The translations under genes and the position numbers were made by a program. Below the pieces are notes generated by a model. It had not been told where the DNA came from, ran no database searches, and worked only from the letters and a program-made list of their open reading frames with translations. This document shows positions 9,707-18,538 of a stretch of 64,000 nt of DNA, one piece after another. The DNA lies in contig NC_007350.1 in the NCBI RefSeq assembly GCF_000010125.1, positions 248,001 to 312,000 on the forward strand. The letters are read 5' to 3'. Positions within the stretch are counted from its first letter, which is position 1. Each line of letters starts with the position of its first letter. The stretch is from Staphylococcus saprophyticus subsp. saprophyticus ATCC 15305 = NCTC 7292. GTDB taxonomy: Bacteria; Bacillota; Bacilli; Staphylococcales; Staphylococcaceae.

Positions 9707-10366
9707 TTAAGATTGCTTTAAGTGCCATTGATGACGCGTATCATACGATAAGTGGAATGTTTCCGTCTTAATATCAATTGGATACGCAATGGAATGTTTC
9801 TCAGAAAATGACCAGCGTCTATCTTCAGGTGTGAGTAGTATATAGCTTTCATCGGATGTATCGCCTAGAAAGTTTAACGCATAAGGTTCAAAATGAGCGT
9901 GTTCAAATGTTTCGATTTTATAATCCGATAAAGCTTGGTAAATAGCATTTGTCTCATTACATACAAAGCCGATTTCACTGATTCTAGAAAATTCAGGTTC
10001 ATCTGTAATGTTGGATACTCTTGCAATCAATTCCACGATGTTTCCAGATGGATCATTAAAGTATATAGCGTGTGCGACAAATGATTCAAAATAAGTTGTA
10101 TGGTGCCCGTCTTCCATTAATAAAAATAATATATTTTGATAATGCTCTTTCATGTCATAAAAATGATTGTATGGAATATCAATTGCAAAGTGATAATAAG
10201 GTTGAATAACGTCTTCAGACCTACAAAATTGCAATTGTGTTTCACCAATTTGAACAATGAAAGTATCTTGATTAATAACTTCTACAGGACATTCCAAAGT
10301 TTCCTCATAAAATTGTAGCGTTTCTTCTAATTCTGAAGTACATAACGTTATACTTTCAAATTTCAT
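9707..10366 (-). CDS. VOC-fold (glyoxalase/dioxygenase-like) protein
   Basis: 219 residues made of two beta-alpha-beta-beta-beta modules. The first has KFESITLCTSELEETLQFYEE, PYYHFAIDI and YFNDPSGNIVELI, the last with the usual metal-ligand Glu; the second, weaker module ends near LLTPEDRRWSF. Such proteins bind a metal and small electrophiles or antibiotics; the substrate is unknown. The frame can start at 10396 but no ribosome site fits there. I chose the ATG at 10366 because a G-rich stretch (GGGATGGGA) precedes it; this start is uncertain. Confidence 0.75.
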   Translation of the reverse strand: MKFESITLCTSELEETLQFYEETLECPVEVINQDTFIVQIGETQLQFCRSEDVIQPYYHFAIDIPYNHFYDMKEHYQNILFLLMEDGHHTTYFESFVAHAIYFNDPSGNIVELIARVSNITDEPEFSRISEIGFVCNETNAIYQALSDYKIETFEHAHFEPYALNFLGDTSDESYILLTPEDRRWSFSEKHSIAYPIDIKTETFHLSYDTRHQWHLKQS

Positions 10367-10551
10367 ATGTATATCCCATCCCCACGTAGTAACCATATTT
10401 TAAAAAGTATTTTAATAGTACTTTATCAAAATAATAATAAAGATGATAATATTAAGAATTTATATAACCTAAATGTTTTGAAATTGCTCAGATTCTAAAT
10501 TATCATCAAAAGTAATTATTAAATTATAATAAAGTATTTATGAAGTTAAAT

Positions 10552-10590
10552 AAAAGGACCAAGCCCAACAGTAAGGGGTTAGTCCTTTTA
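10552..10590 (-). terminator. Terminator of lactate permease
   Basis: AAAAGGACcaagCCC / GGGgttaGTCCTTTT hairpin with T-run on the minus strand, 17 bases beyond the permease stop. The gap 10397-10551 shows nothing else. Confidence 0.8.
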
Positions 10591-10606
10591 AAAATACATT
10601 TATAGA

Positions 10607-12196
10607 TTAAAAGAATATTGAGGTAATGATATAAGCACTTAAACCAACTAAGAGACAGTATAGTAAGGCTGGGCCGAGTGTTTTTCTAATTACACTGCCT
10701 TCTTTTCCTGGCATATTCACTACAGCACATACAGCTACGACATTGTGTACGCAAATCATGTTACCAGCTGCTGCACCAATAATTTGTGCAGCCAAGACGG
10801 TATAAGGTTCTGCGCCAATGGATTGAGCAATATTTAATTGAATAGGTGAAAATGTCAATGTAGAAACGGTTGCACTTCCTGTAATAAAGGAGCCTAATGC
10901 GCCTAAGAAAGGTGCTACGAATAGCCAAATAGGTCCTAAGTATTTAGACATATTCTCAGCAATATATTCTGGCATGCTGATTAAATCACTTGTATTGATT
11001 CCAGAATTGATAAACACATGCACCATCACAAGTGTAGCTACTAATGTTATTCCAGTGGTTTTAATCGTATTTAGCGATTCTACGCTTGCTTGCGATAGAT
11101 CTTTGAACGATTTTCTCTGTATTAGGATGGCAAATAAAGCAGAAAGCAGTAAGATAGTGCCTGGTGAATAAAGAAATTCCCAATCAGATGAAATTGTTTC
11201 AAAGCCTAGAATTTGATTCCAAGATAAATCTAACACTTGTGTAGTGAAATCTTTAATCAGTGGTACAGTTCTTGTCAGTAATAATAATATAACGACCATT
11301 AAATAGGGTGACCAAGCAGTTAATAATGGCATGTCATGTTCTGATTTTGTGGGTGTATAACTGTCATCAAAACCGTCTTTCCATTCATTTTTAGGGAGTA
11401 GCCAACCTTTACTTGCTGTGACTACGGCTACGATAAGTCCTGTGAGTGAACCGAGAATTGCAACGAATTCAGGACCGAATAGAAAGGCATAGGCAAATGA
11501 AGAAGCGACATAGATGAAACCAATACAGGCTAGCCATGGAATCATTTCAACAATAGATTTGAGTTTGTTTGTTTTGCCAAAGAAAATAATCAAAGTAGCA
11601 ATTAATATAATAGGTATAAAAATACCACTTAGTAAATCTAATGTTGTAATACGTTCAGCTGTAGCTTGAAACAGTGAACTATCTGCGTCATTTAATGTAC
11701 TTAAACCGACTAATACAGGTGTACCCACGGCACCAAATGAAACAGCAACGCTATCAGCAATCAAAGCGGTAACAACAGCTATCATCGGTCTGAAACCTAG
11801 TGCTACCATGAGTGGTGCTGTGACCACTGCAGGTGTGCCAAATCCAGATGCACCTTCAATCAATGAACCAAATAAAAAAGCCACAATAATAACTTGAACA
11901 CGCATATCTCCTGATAATTTTTTGAATCCTTCATTAATACGTGTAACTGCACCAGTTTGTCGCAAAGTATTAAGCAACACAAGCGCACCAAATAAAATAT
12001 AGAGAATGGTAAGTGTTTTATGAGTACCTTGAAGCAGTGAGGCCGATATGACATGGCCTTGCATTCCCCAAACAAAGACGCCCAAGAATGTGACAATGAA
12101 CGCACTAATAATCATACCCTTTAGTGCAGACATACGTAGTAATACTAAAAAAATAAAAGGCACAATGACAGCACTAAAAGCAACAAATAACATCAT
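10607..12196 (-). CDS. lldP: L-lactate permease (LctP family)
   Basis: 529-residue integral membrane protein with about 12-14 hydrophobic segments that imports lactate (and glycolate) with protons. Family signatures include LIEGASGFGTPAVVTAPLM, the AVSFGAVGTPV loop, the GSATVSTLTF segment and AAQIIGAAAGNMICVHNVVA near the C-terminus. GGGGGA lies 8 bases before the first of two adjacent ATG codons. A cre site 64-78 bases upstream suggests glucose repression through CcpA. It is divergent from a polyol permease gene. Confidence 0.93.
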   Translation of the reverse strand: MMLFVAFSAVIVPFIFLVLLRMSALKGMIISAFIVTFLGVFVWGMQGHVISASLLQGTHKTLTILYILFGALVLLNTLRQTGAVTRINEGFKKLSGDMRVQVIIVAFLFGSLIEGASGFGTPAVVTAPLMVALGFRPMIAVVTALIADSVAVSFGAVGTPVLVGLSTLNDADSSLFQATAERITTLDLLSGIFIPIILIATLIIFFGKTNKLKSIVEMIPWLACIGFIYVASSFAYAFLFGPEFVAILGSLTGLIVAVVTASKGWLLPKNEWKDGFDDSYTPTKSEHDMPLLTAWSPYLMVVILLLLTRTVPLIKDFTTQVLDLSWNQILGFETISSDWEFLYSPGTILLLSALFAILIQRKSFKDLSQASVESLNTIKTTGITLVATLVMVHVFINSGINTSDLISMPEYIAENMSKYLGPIWLFVAPFLGALGSFITGSATVSTLTFSPIQLNIAQSIGAEPYTVLAAQIIGAAAGNMICVHNVVAVCAVVNMPGKEGSVIRKTLGPALLYCLLVGLSAYIITSIFF

Positions 12197-12259
12197 TTAA
12201 AAAATCCCCCTAAGTAAAAATAACAATCATCTAGTCATATGATGATTAAATATTATTCA

Positions 12260-12274
12260 TTGTAAACGCATTCA
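12260..12274. promoter_or_regulatory. cre site upstream of lldP
   Basis: TTGTAAACGCATTCA matches the CcpA consensus WTGNAANCGNWNNCW at every position and lies 64 bases upstream of the lldP start. Confidence 0.7.
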
Positions 12275-12477
12275 TGTAAAAATTCAAATTCCAATAAATA
12301 AATTATTTCATTTAAAAAATGACATTTATTTTTAAAAACATACTTTAAGAGTAAAAACGTTTGTAGGAAATTTAAAATTGTAAACACAGTTTTTAATAGT
12401 AATTAAAACAAAGAAACGAAAAGAAACGAAAATAAATTTGCGATAATAGAAAAAATGAAATAAGATAATAGAAATAA

Positions 12478-12492
12478 ATGAAATCGTTTTCT
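12478..12492. promoter_or_regulatory. cre site upstream of the polyol permease
   Basis: ATGAAATCGTTTTCT matches WTGNAANCGNWNNCW at every position, about 98 bases before the permease start. The intervening 393-base divergent region is otherwise A/T-rich, with a short duplicated AAAGAAACGA (12411-12430). Confidence 0.65.
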
Positions 12493-12589
12493 TTTAATTG
12501 GAATAAATGAACGCATAGGGTTTTAAAGAAAGCGCATATTATTTGAAATAACATAGGAATGAAAATTTATAGATATAGGGGTGTTATGA

Positions 12590-13843
12590 ATGAATAAAAA
12601 GTTAGCTAAAATGGGCATGCCACCGACACTATTATGGGGATATATTGGTGTACTCATTTTTATGATGGGGGATGGCTTGGAGCTAGCCTGGATTAGTCCA
12701 TACTTACATGATCATGGCCTATCTGTACATCAAACTGCTATATTAACTACTTGTTATGGTGTAACGATTGCTATTGGATCTTGGTTTTCAGGTGTATTAG
12801 TAGAGATTATTGGTCCACGAAAAGTAATGTTATTGGGAACGCTATTGTATATTATTGGTCACATGATATTTGTAGGCTTAGCACTTCCATCCATGAATTA
12901 TGGACTAATGATACCATCGTATGCGATTAGAGGTTTTGGGTATCCATTATTTGCCTATTCATTTTTAGTTTGGGTAGCATATCGTTCTCCACAGAAACGT
13001 TTAGGTGCAGCAGTAGGATGGTTTTGGTTTGTATTTACAGGAGGTTTGAGTGTACTGGGTTCATTTTATTCTTCGATGGCGATTCAAATATTTGGTCATA
13101 TATTCACCTTATGGACTGCGATTTTATGGGTGATTGTTGGAACATTTTTAGCAGTATTTGTAAACCGTGATAAATTTGAAATAGAGAATAAAGGGAATGG
13201 TTTTAAAACCCATTTGAAAGAGATGGGCGCTGGTATTACAATTTTAAAACGAGAACCTCGCGTAGCGGTTGCTTGTATTGTAAGAATTATTAATCAAGCT
13301 GCACAATATGCATTTCCGTTGTTCCTTCCAATATATTTATCTACGAAAGGTATCGCAACGACGACGTGGTTAAATATTTGGGGTACGATTTTTATTGCAA
13401 ATATTATTTTCAATCTTATATTTGGTGCATTAAGCGACAAGATTGGTTGGAAAAATACAATATCTTATATCGGAGGTATTGGTTGTGCTGTATTTACTTT
13501 AGGCTTGTATTTTATACCTGAAATATTTACAGGGAATGTGTTCATTGTCGGAACAGTAGGATTTTTATGGGGAATGTGTTTAGCTGGATTCGTTCCTATA
13601 TCAGCACTTGTGCCTTCACTTGTGCATGATGGTGATAAAGGTCCGGCAATGGCTATATTGAACTTAGGAGCAGGTTTGTGTGTGTTTGCTGGACCTGGAT
13701 TAGTCGCTTTATTCTACGATAGTATTGGCGTACAAGGTATGATGTATCTTATATTTGGACTTTATGTAGCAAGTGCGATTATGACTCGTTTTTTAAAAAC
13801 ACCAGAAGAGCGTGGTATTTTGAACGAAAAAGAAGCAACTTAA
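12590..13843 (+). CDS. MFS transporter, polyol permease-like
   Basis: 417 residues with 12 predicted membrane segments. MMGDGLELAWISPYLHDHGLS in TM1 and GFGYPLFAYSFLVWVAYRSP in TM4-5 are features of the polyol permease/CsbX group of the major facilitator superfamily, whose members import ribitol, arabitol or xylitol; alpha-ketoglutarate-permease-like annotations are also common for this group. The conserved MFS loop is present as SDKIGWKN. RBS AGGGGTG precedes the ATG. The upstream cre site fits a carbon-source transporter. No polyol dehydrogenase is adjacent, so the substrate is inferred only from family. Confidence 0.8.
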   Translation: MNKKLAKMGMPPTLLWGYIGVLIFMMGDGLELAWISPYLHDHGLSVHQTAILTTCYGVTIAIGSWFSGVLVEIIGPRKVMLLGTLLYIIGHMIFVGLALPSMNYGLMIPSYAIRGFGYPLFAYSFLVWVAYRSPQKRLGAAVGWFWFVFTGGLSVLGSFYSSMAIQIFGHIFTLWTAILWVIVGTFLAVFVNRDKFEIENKGNGFKTHLKEMGAGITILKREPRVAVACIVRIINQAAQYAFPLFLPIYLSTKGIATTTWLNIWGTIFIANIIFNLIFGALSDKIGWKNTISYIGGIGCAVFTLGLYFIPEIFTGNVFIVGTVGFLWGMCLAGFVPISALVPSLVHDGDKGPAMAILNLGAGLCVFAGPGLVALFYDSIGVQGMMYLIFGLYVASAIMTRFLKTPEERGILNEKEAT

Positions 13844-13867
13844 AATCCGATGGATAACATATAATGA

Positions 13868-13907
13868 ACAAGGCCCTGATATCTATAGATGTCATGGTCT
13901 TTTTTCA
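13868..13907 (+). terminator. Terminator after the polyol permease
   Basis: AAGGCCCTGATATCT / AGATGTCATGGTCTT imperfect hairpin followed by TTTTTT. Confidence 0.75.
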
Positions 13908-13958
13908 TAGGTAATAATTAAATAAATTGAATAGATATTGAAATATAACGAAATTTAT

Positions 13959-13999
13959 AAAAAAGCCTATGAAATATAAGGGGTGTCTCATAGGCTTTG
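13959..13999 (-). terminator. Terminator downstream of the PSM-like gene
   Basis: AAAGCCTATGA / TCATAGGCTTT stem; on the minus strand it ends in a run of six T, so it would terminate transcription of the small peptide gene at 14093-14167. Confidence 0.8.
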
Positions 14000-14092
14000 A
14001 ATCAAATTGACGATCAACGACTGATTCGAAAATTCATTTCTGATTAAAAGGGTGATTATGGAATTTTTTGAGGTGGAGTGGAAATAAATGCT

Positions 14093-14167
14093 TTATTTTT
14101 CTTGGAAACCGCCTGAAACAAATTGTGCTACGATTTGTTTAATTACAGCTACAATATCTTTAAACAT
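14093..14167 (-). CDS. 24-residue amphipathic peptide, phenol-soluble-modulin-like
   Basis: A short frame begins M-F-K-D-I-V-A-V-I-K-Q-I-V-A-Q and ends F-V-S-G-G-F-Q-E-K. It has a near-perfect Shine-Dalgarno (GGAGGTG, 9 bases before the ATG) and its own terminator. Hydrophobic residues at positions 2, 5, 6, 8, 9, 12, 13, 16 and 17 against K3, D4, K10, Q11, Q15 and S18 form one face of a helix. Length, lack of a cleavable signal, an early Met-hydrophobic start and lysines are those of alpha-type phenol-soluble modulins and delta-toxin, which lyse host cells and shape biofilms. Identity with a named PSM is not claimed. No second copy is seen nearby. Confidence 0.7.
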   Translation of the reverse strand: MFKDIVAVIKQIVAQFVSGGFQEK

Positions 14168-14437
14168 AATAATTCACCTCCGTGAGATAAATGATTACAT
14201 TCCCAATATACAACCATTTTGATAATAAAAGATATGTAACGCATAACTTGAAATTTAAAGTTCACAACTGTTTATTTTCAGATATTTTCAATGCTTAAAT
14301 GACGAGATTTTCGACGTTATTGTTTAAGAGACTTTAACTTTTTTTAAAATTGAAAAAAGCTGTCAATGTATATAAAATTAAATAATATTCATTTTTTAGT
14401 ATAAATATACTTGAAATATCATTTAAATACCTTTATT

Positions 14438-15505
14438 ATGTATATAAATCTTATAAAACATTGGAGTGATGAAAATGGGGCGTACACAACAGCATTAAAC
14501 AAGCTAGCATTATTCAAGGGTAAAGACTTTTTGAAGACATGTGATTTTTCAGCAGATGAGTTACATACTTTAATTGATTTTACTGGTGAATTAAAAGAAA
14601 AGAAAAAGCGTGGTATTCCACACCCGTATTTAAAAGGGAAAAATTTGGCATTCTTATTTGAAAAACCTTCTACTAGAACGCGTTCAGCATTTAGTGTGGC
14701 AGCATATGATTTAGGCGCTTATCCAGAATACTTTGGGCAAGGTGATATTCATTTAGGAGTTAAAGAATCCTCAGAAGATACTGCCAAAGTTCTAGGTAGA
14801 ATGTATGATGGTATTGAATTTAGAGGTCATCATCAGAAAGATGTAGAAGCACTTGCTAAAAATGCAGGTGTACCAGTATGGAATGGGCTCACTAATGAAT
14901 GGCACCCAACTCAAATGATTGCAGATTTTTTCACATTAAAAGAACACTGGGGAACATTACAAGGTAAAACATTGACTTATGTCGGTGATGCTAGAAATAA
15001 CGTAGCTCATGATTTACTTATTACGGGTGCAATTTTAGGTGTGAACATACATGTAGCCGCACCAAAAGCGTTACAACCGGATGAAGATATTCAAGTTATG
15101 GCACAAAAATATGCTGCTGAATCATCGAGCGATATATTGATTACAGATGATATTCAACAAGCAATCTATCAAACAGATGCAATATACACAGATGTTTGGT
15201 TTTCAATGGGTGAAGATCAATCGGTATTAGAACCGCGTATCAATCAATTATTACCTTATCAAGTAAACAAAGAGATGCTGATCAACACAATGAATCCAGA
15301 TGTTATCGTATTACATTGCTTACCTGCATTTCATGATGTAAATACACAAGTAGGACAACAAATTTACGAAACGTATGGCTTAACTGAAATGGAAATTTCA
15401 GATGACGTATTTAAAGGTGAACATGCTGTCATTTTTGACCAATCAGAAAATAGATTACACTCTATTAAAGCAATTATGGCTGTAACACTGGGTGATATTT
15501 TTTAA
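14438..15505 (+). CDS. argF: Ornithine carbamoyltransferase; start region probably frameshifted
   Basis: Makes citrulline from ornithine and carbamoyl phosphate. The carbamoyl-phosphate loop FEKPSTRTRSAF, the GMYDGIEFRG segment, HPTQMIADF, and the ornithine-binding SMGEDQ and HCLPAFHD motifs are all present and intact; length fits the family. The open frame extends back to an ATG at 14438 that has no ribosome site. A much better signal, GGAG then ATG at 14475, lies one frame away and hits a stop after seven codons. One missing G in the GGGG run at 14477-14480 would give M-G-A-Y-T-T-A-L-N-K-L-A-L-F-K. I suspect an indel. It would complete the pathway with rocD-argCJB; its catabolic ArcB role is not excluded. 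Confidence 0.88.
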   Translation: MYINLIKHWSDENGAYTTALNKLALFKGKDFLKTCDFSADELHTLIDFTGELKEKKKRGIPHPYLKGKNLAFLFEKPSTRTRSAFSVAAYDLGAYPEYFGQGDIHLGVKESSEDTAKVLGRMYDGIEFRGHHQKDVEALAKNAGVPVWNGLTNEWHPTQMIADFFTLKEHWGTLQGKTLTYVGDARNNVAHDLLITGAILGVNIHVAAPKALQPDEDIQVMAQKYAAESSSDILITDDIQQAIYQTDAIYTDVWFSMGEDQSVLEPRINQLLPYQVNKEMLINTMNPDVIVLHCLPAFHDVNTQVGQQIYETYGLTEMEISDDVFKGEHAVIFDQSENRLHSIKAIMAVTLGDIF

Positions 15506-15552
15506 ATTAGATGTTAAGTATTATGAAGAGGTTTTGTAATGCTACTATAAAA

Positions 15553-15635
15553 AGGATGGAGCCTGGGACAAAAGAAATGTCTTACACTCTTTTCCTACGA
15601 TTAGTCAGTAGATGACTGAATTGAACATGTAAAGG
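15553..15635. repeat. Dispersed intergenic repeat, copy A
   Basis: About 80 bases from GGAGCCTGGGACA through CAGTAGATGACTGAATTGAA.CATGTAA. A related copy lies inverted at 58.41-58.50 kb; over the final 27 bases only one base differs. The rest of 15636-15959 holds a terminator and the promoter region of the next gene. Confidence 0.7.
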
Positions 15636-15702
15636 CCAACTTAATTTAATGCATAGATAGTGTTAGCATTTTATTATGAAATAGATTGACGTTTCTACTT
15701 GT

Positions 15703-15739
15703 AAACAACCAACAAATTTAATTTGTTGGTTGTTTTTTT
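15703..15739 (+). terminator. Strong terminator upstream of the amino-sugar PTS gene
   Basis: AACAACCAACAAAT / ATTTGTTGGTTGTT stem with almost no loop and TTTTTTT. It could end argF transcription, being about 200 bases past the argF stop. Confidence 0.88.
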
Positions 15740-15959
15740 ATCTTCAAATTTAAAAATGAAGTTAAGGTGTGACTTTCGTTGAAATGAAGGAAGTTGAAAG
15801 TATATATCTAAAATGAATTTGGACAACATATGGATAACTTAATAGATGCATATAATAGATAATGATAACACTTTATGAAAATATTTTTCGTATTGTTCTA
15901 TTATAATGATTAATATTTTCTTCGACTGTATATTGATGTTAATTAGGAGGTTATAGTAT

Positions 15960-17496
15960 ATGAGTAAGTTGTTTGAAAAAGCACAACAATTTGGGAAATC
16001 ATTTATGTTACCGATAGCTATTTTACCAGCAGCTGGTTTATTGTTAGGTATTGGTGGTGCGTTGAGTAATCCGAATACAATCAAAGCCTATCCAGTATTG
16101 GATATTGCGCTCTTGCAAAATATATTTATTTTAATGTCAGCAGCAGGAAATATCGTTTTTCAAAATTTACCGGTTATTTTCGCGGTGGGTGTGGCATTAG
16201 GTTTAGCAAAAAGTGATAAAAGGCACGGCTGGTCTAGCAGCAATGCTTGGGTTTTTAATTATGAATGCATCAATGAATGGTTTGTTGACGATCACAGATA
16301 CATTGGCGAAAGGCAACTTGGCAGAAGAAGGTCAAAGTATGGTATTGGGAATACAAACTGTAGAAACAGGTGTATTTGGAGGTATTATCACCGGTATTAT
16401 GACAGCTTTGTTACATAATAAATTTCATAAAATATCACTGCCTGCGTATTTAGGTTTCTTCGGTGGGTCACGCTTTGTACCTATCATCACTTCAGTTTCT
16501 TCAATAGTGCTAGGTGTGGTTATATTCTTTATTTGGCCAACGGTACAAGGATGGATATTTGGTATCGGTGGTCTAGTAGATAAAACAGGGGTTATTGGTA
16601 CGTTTTTCTTTGGTTTTATATTGAGGTTATTAGGACCATTTGGTTTGCATCATATTTTCTACTTACCGTTTTGGCAAACCGCACTGGGAGATTCTTTAGA
16701 AGTTAAAGGGCACATGGTTCAAGGAACGCAAAATATATTTTTTGCACAGCTAGGTGATCCTGATGTAACTAAATATTTCTCAGGCGGTTCACGTTATATG
16801 TCTGGAAGATTTATCACAATGATGTTTGGACTTTGCGGTGCAGCATTAGCAATTTATCACACGGCGAAGCCTGAACGTAAAAAAGTAGTCGGTGGTTTAA
16901 TGTTATCTGCAGCATTAACATCGTTCTTAACAGGTATTACAGAGCCTTTAGAATTCAGTTTCTTATTTGTTGCACCAATGCTATACGTAATCCATGCCGT
17001 TTTAGATGGACTAGCATTTATGATGGCTGACATTTTCAATATCACTGTGGGACAAACATTTAGTGGCGGTTTCATTGATTATTTATTGTTTGGTGTACTA
17101 CAAGGTAATGAAAAGACGAATTTCTTATGGGTCATTCCAATTGGCATCGTTTGGTTTGTGCTATATTACGTCATATTTAGATATCTCATTACGAAATTTA
17201 ATTTTAAAACACCTGGTCGTGAAGACGAAGGTGTAACAGAAACAGTTGAAGCAACTGATCGCGCTAAAACGATTATTCAAGCGCTGGGTGGAAAAGAAAA
17301 TATCGATGTCGTTGATTGTTGTGCAACTAGATTGAGAGTAACGTTAAACAGTGATAAAGCTGTCGATAAAACAATGCTAACTTTTACAGAAGCACGTGGC
17401 GTGATTCAAAAAGGGAACGGTGTACAAGTTATCTATGGGCCACATGTTACTACCATTAAAAACGAAGTAGAAGAACTTTTAGAAAATGATAAGTAA
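15960..17496 (+). pseudogene. nagE: PTS EIICB, glucosamine/N-acetylglucosamine type, frameshifted
   Basis: The first frame starts MSKLFEKAQQFGKSFMLPIAILPAAGLL, typical of glucose-family EIIC, and stays in register to AKSD (~16217). There AAAA in 'gataaaaggc' appears to be one A too long; deleting it restores DKGTAGLAAMLGFLI, and the rest continues in the other frame to 17496. The joined protein is ~511 residues: EIIC with about ten membrane segments, then EIIB with the phospho-cysteine motif CCATRLRV; no EIIA. The next gene is glucosamine-6-phosphate deaminase, which points to amino-sugar rather than glucose uptake. As given, the gene is broken unless the extra base is a sequence error. RBS GGAGG precedes the ATG. 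Confidence 0.85.
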
Positions 17497-17547
17497 GGTA
17501 TTCAATTAGAGGATGATGAATAGATTATAGAAAGTTTTGGTGAGATG

Positions 17548-18293
17548 ATGAATGTAATCAACTTAAAAAATCGTACGGTTGGAAGCCAATACGTAGCAAC
17601 AGAAATACTGAAACAGGTTATCTCCAAACCTAATACTATATTAGGTTTACCACTGGTAATACCATGATCGAAGTTTATAAAACATTAGCAGCGTTATTAA
17701 ATGTGAATCAAATAGATCTATCCAATGTCGTAACGTTTAATTTAGATGAATATGTAGGTTTATCTGCAGAACATAATCAAAGCTATCATGTGTATATGAA
17801 CGCGCACTTATTTAATCATAATCAAGCATGGAATAATAAAAATATTTATTTGCCTGTAGGTGATGCGCCTAATATTGAATTAGAAAGTGAACTTTATGAA
17901 CAGCGTTTAGGTGAAATCGGTTCAGCTGATATCCAAATATTAGGCATTGGTGAAAATGGGCATATTGGCTTCAATGAGCCATATTCATCTTTTGAAAGTG
18001 TAACAAGAGTTGTTGATTTAACCCCTTCAACCATTAATGCAAATAGTCAACATTTTGAAAATATAGAAGACGTACCTAAGCAAGCGATTTCTATGGGATT
18101 GTCGTCAATTATGAAAGCAAAACGGATCATATTGTTAGCATTTGGTAAAAATAAACAGCAAGCAATAAAAGCTTTGTTAGAAGGCGAAGTGTCAGAAGCA
18201 TTGCCAGCTTCTATTTTGCACAAACATCCTAATGTAGAAGTTATTATTGATGATGAGATTTTTACTTCACTCATAGAAGATGGAACATTGTAA
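17548..18293 (+). pseudogene. nagB: Glucosamine-6-phosphate deaminase, frameshifted near residue 35
   Basis: The ATG at 17548 (or the one three bases earlier) opens MNVINLKNRTVGSQYVATEIL, then at ~17652 the expected LGLATGNTM becomes LGLPLVIP-stop because one base is missing in GGTTTACCACTGG. The correct frame resumes at MIEVYKTLAALL (17664) and runs intact to 18293, with FNLDEYVGL, the catalytic LGIGENGHIGFNEP loop and a normal C-terminus; total ~248 residues as in the family. NagB converts glucosamine-6-phosphate to fructose-6-phosphate and ammonia. It follows the PTS gene by about 50 bases, so both genes of this apparent operon are broken in the sequence as given. Confidence 0.87.
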
Positions 18294-18312
18294 GTAAGAT
18301 ATAAATAATCAT

Positions 18313-18368
18313 ATGCGTCCTTCAAAGTAGACATTCTAAAAATGACAACTTTGGAGGGCGCATTTTTA
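18313..18368 (+). terminator. Terminator of the nag genes
   Basis: ATGCGTCCTTCAAAGT pairs with ACTTTGGAGGGCGCAT, followed by TTTTT. Confidence 0.85.
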
Positions 18369-18475
18369 TGTCTTGTAATAATTAAATACTATTTTTAATG
18401 AATCAAAAATGAGTCTGTATCGTTTTTAATGAAATACATAAAGTATAAATCTTAAATGAAATAATAATTTAAAAA

Positions 18476-18505
18476 TTGATTTTTGTAAACGTTTACAATT
18501 ATAAT
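18476..18505 (+). promoter_or_regulatory. Promoter with perfect cre palindrome for the PTS-lactonase operon
   Basis: -35 TTGATT (18476-18481), 18-base spacer, -10 TATAAT (18500-18505). The spacer holds TTGTAAACGTTTACAA (18483-18498), a perfect palindrome and exact CcpA cre match. CcpA bound there would block RNA polymerase, so the operon should be glucose-repressed. Confidence 0.8.
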
Positions 18506-18538
18506 GTAATTATATAATTTTAAAAGGGGTGTGTAGTT

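Noticed and set aside
15960..17496. Programmed ribosomal frameshift in the PTS EIICB gene
   Set aside because: The slip site is a plain AAAA run with no clear heptamer or downstream structure, and other genes in the window carry similar homopolymer lesions, so sequence error or mutation is more likely.
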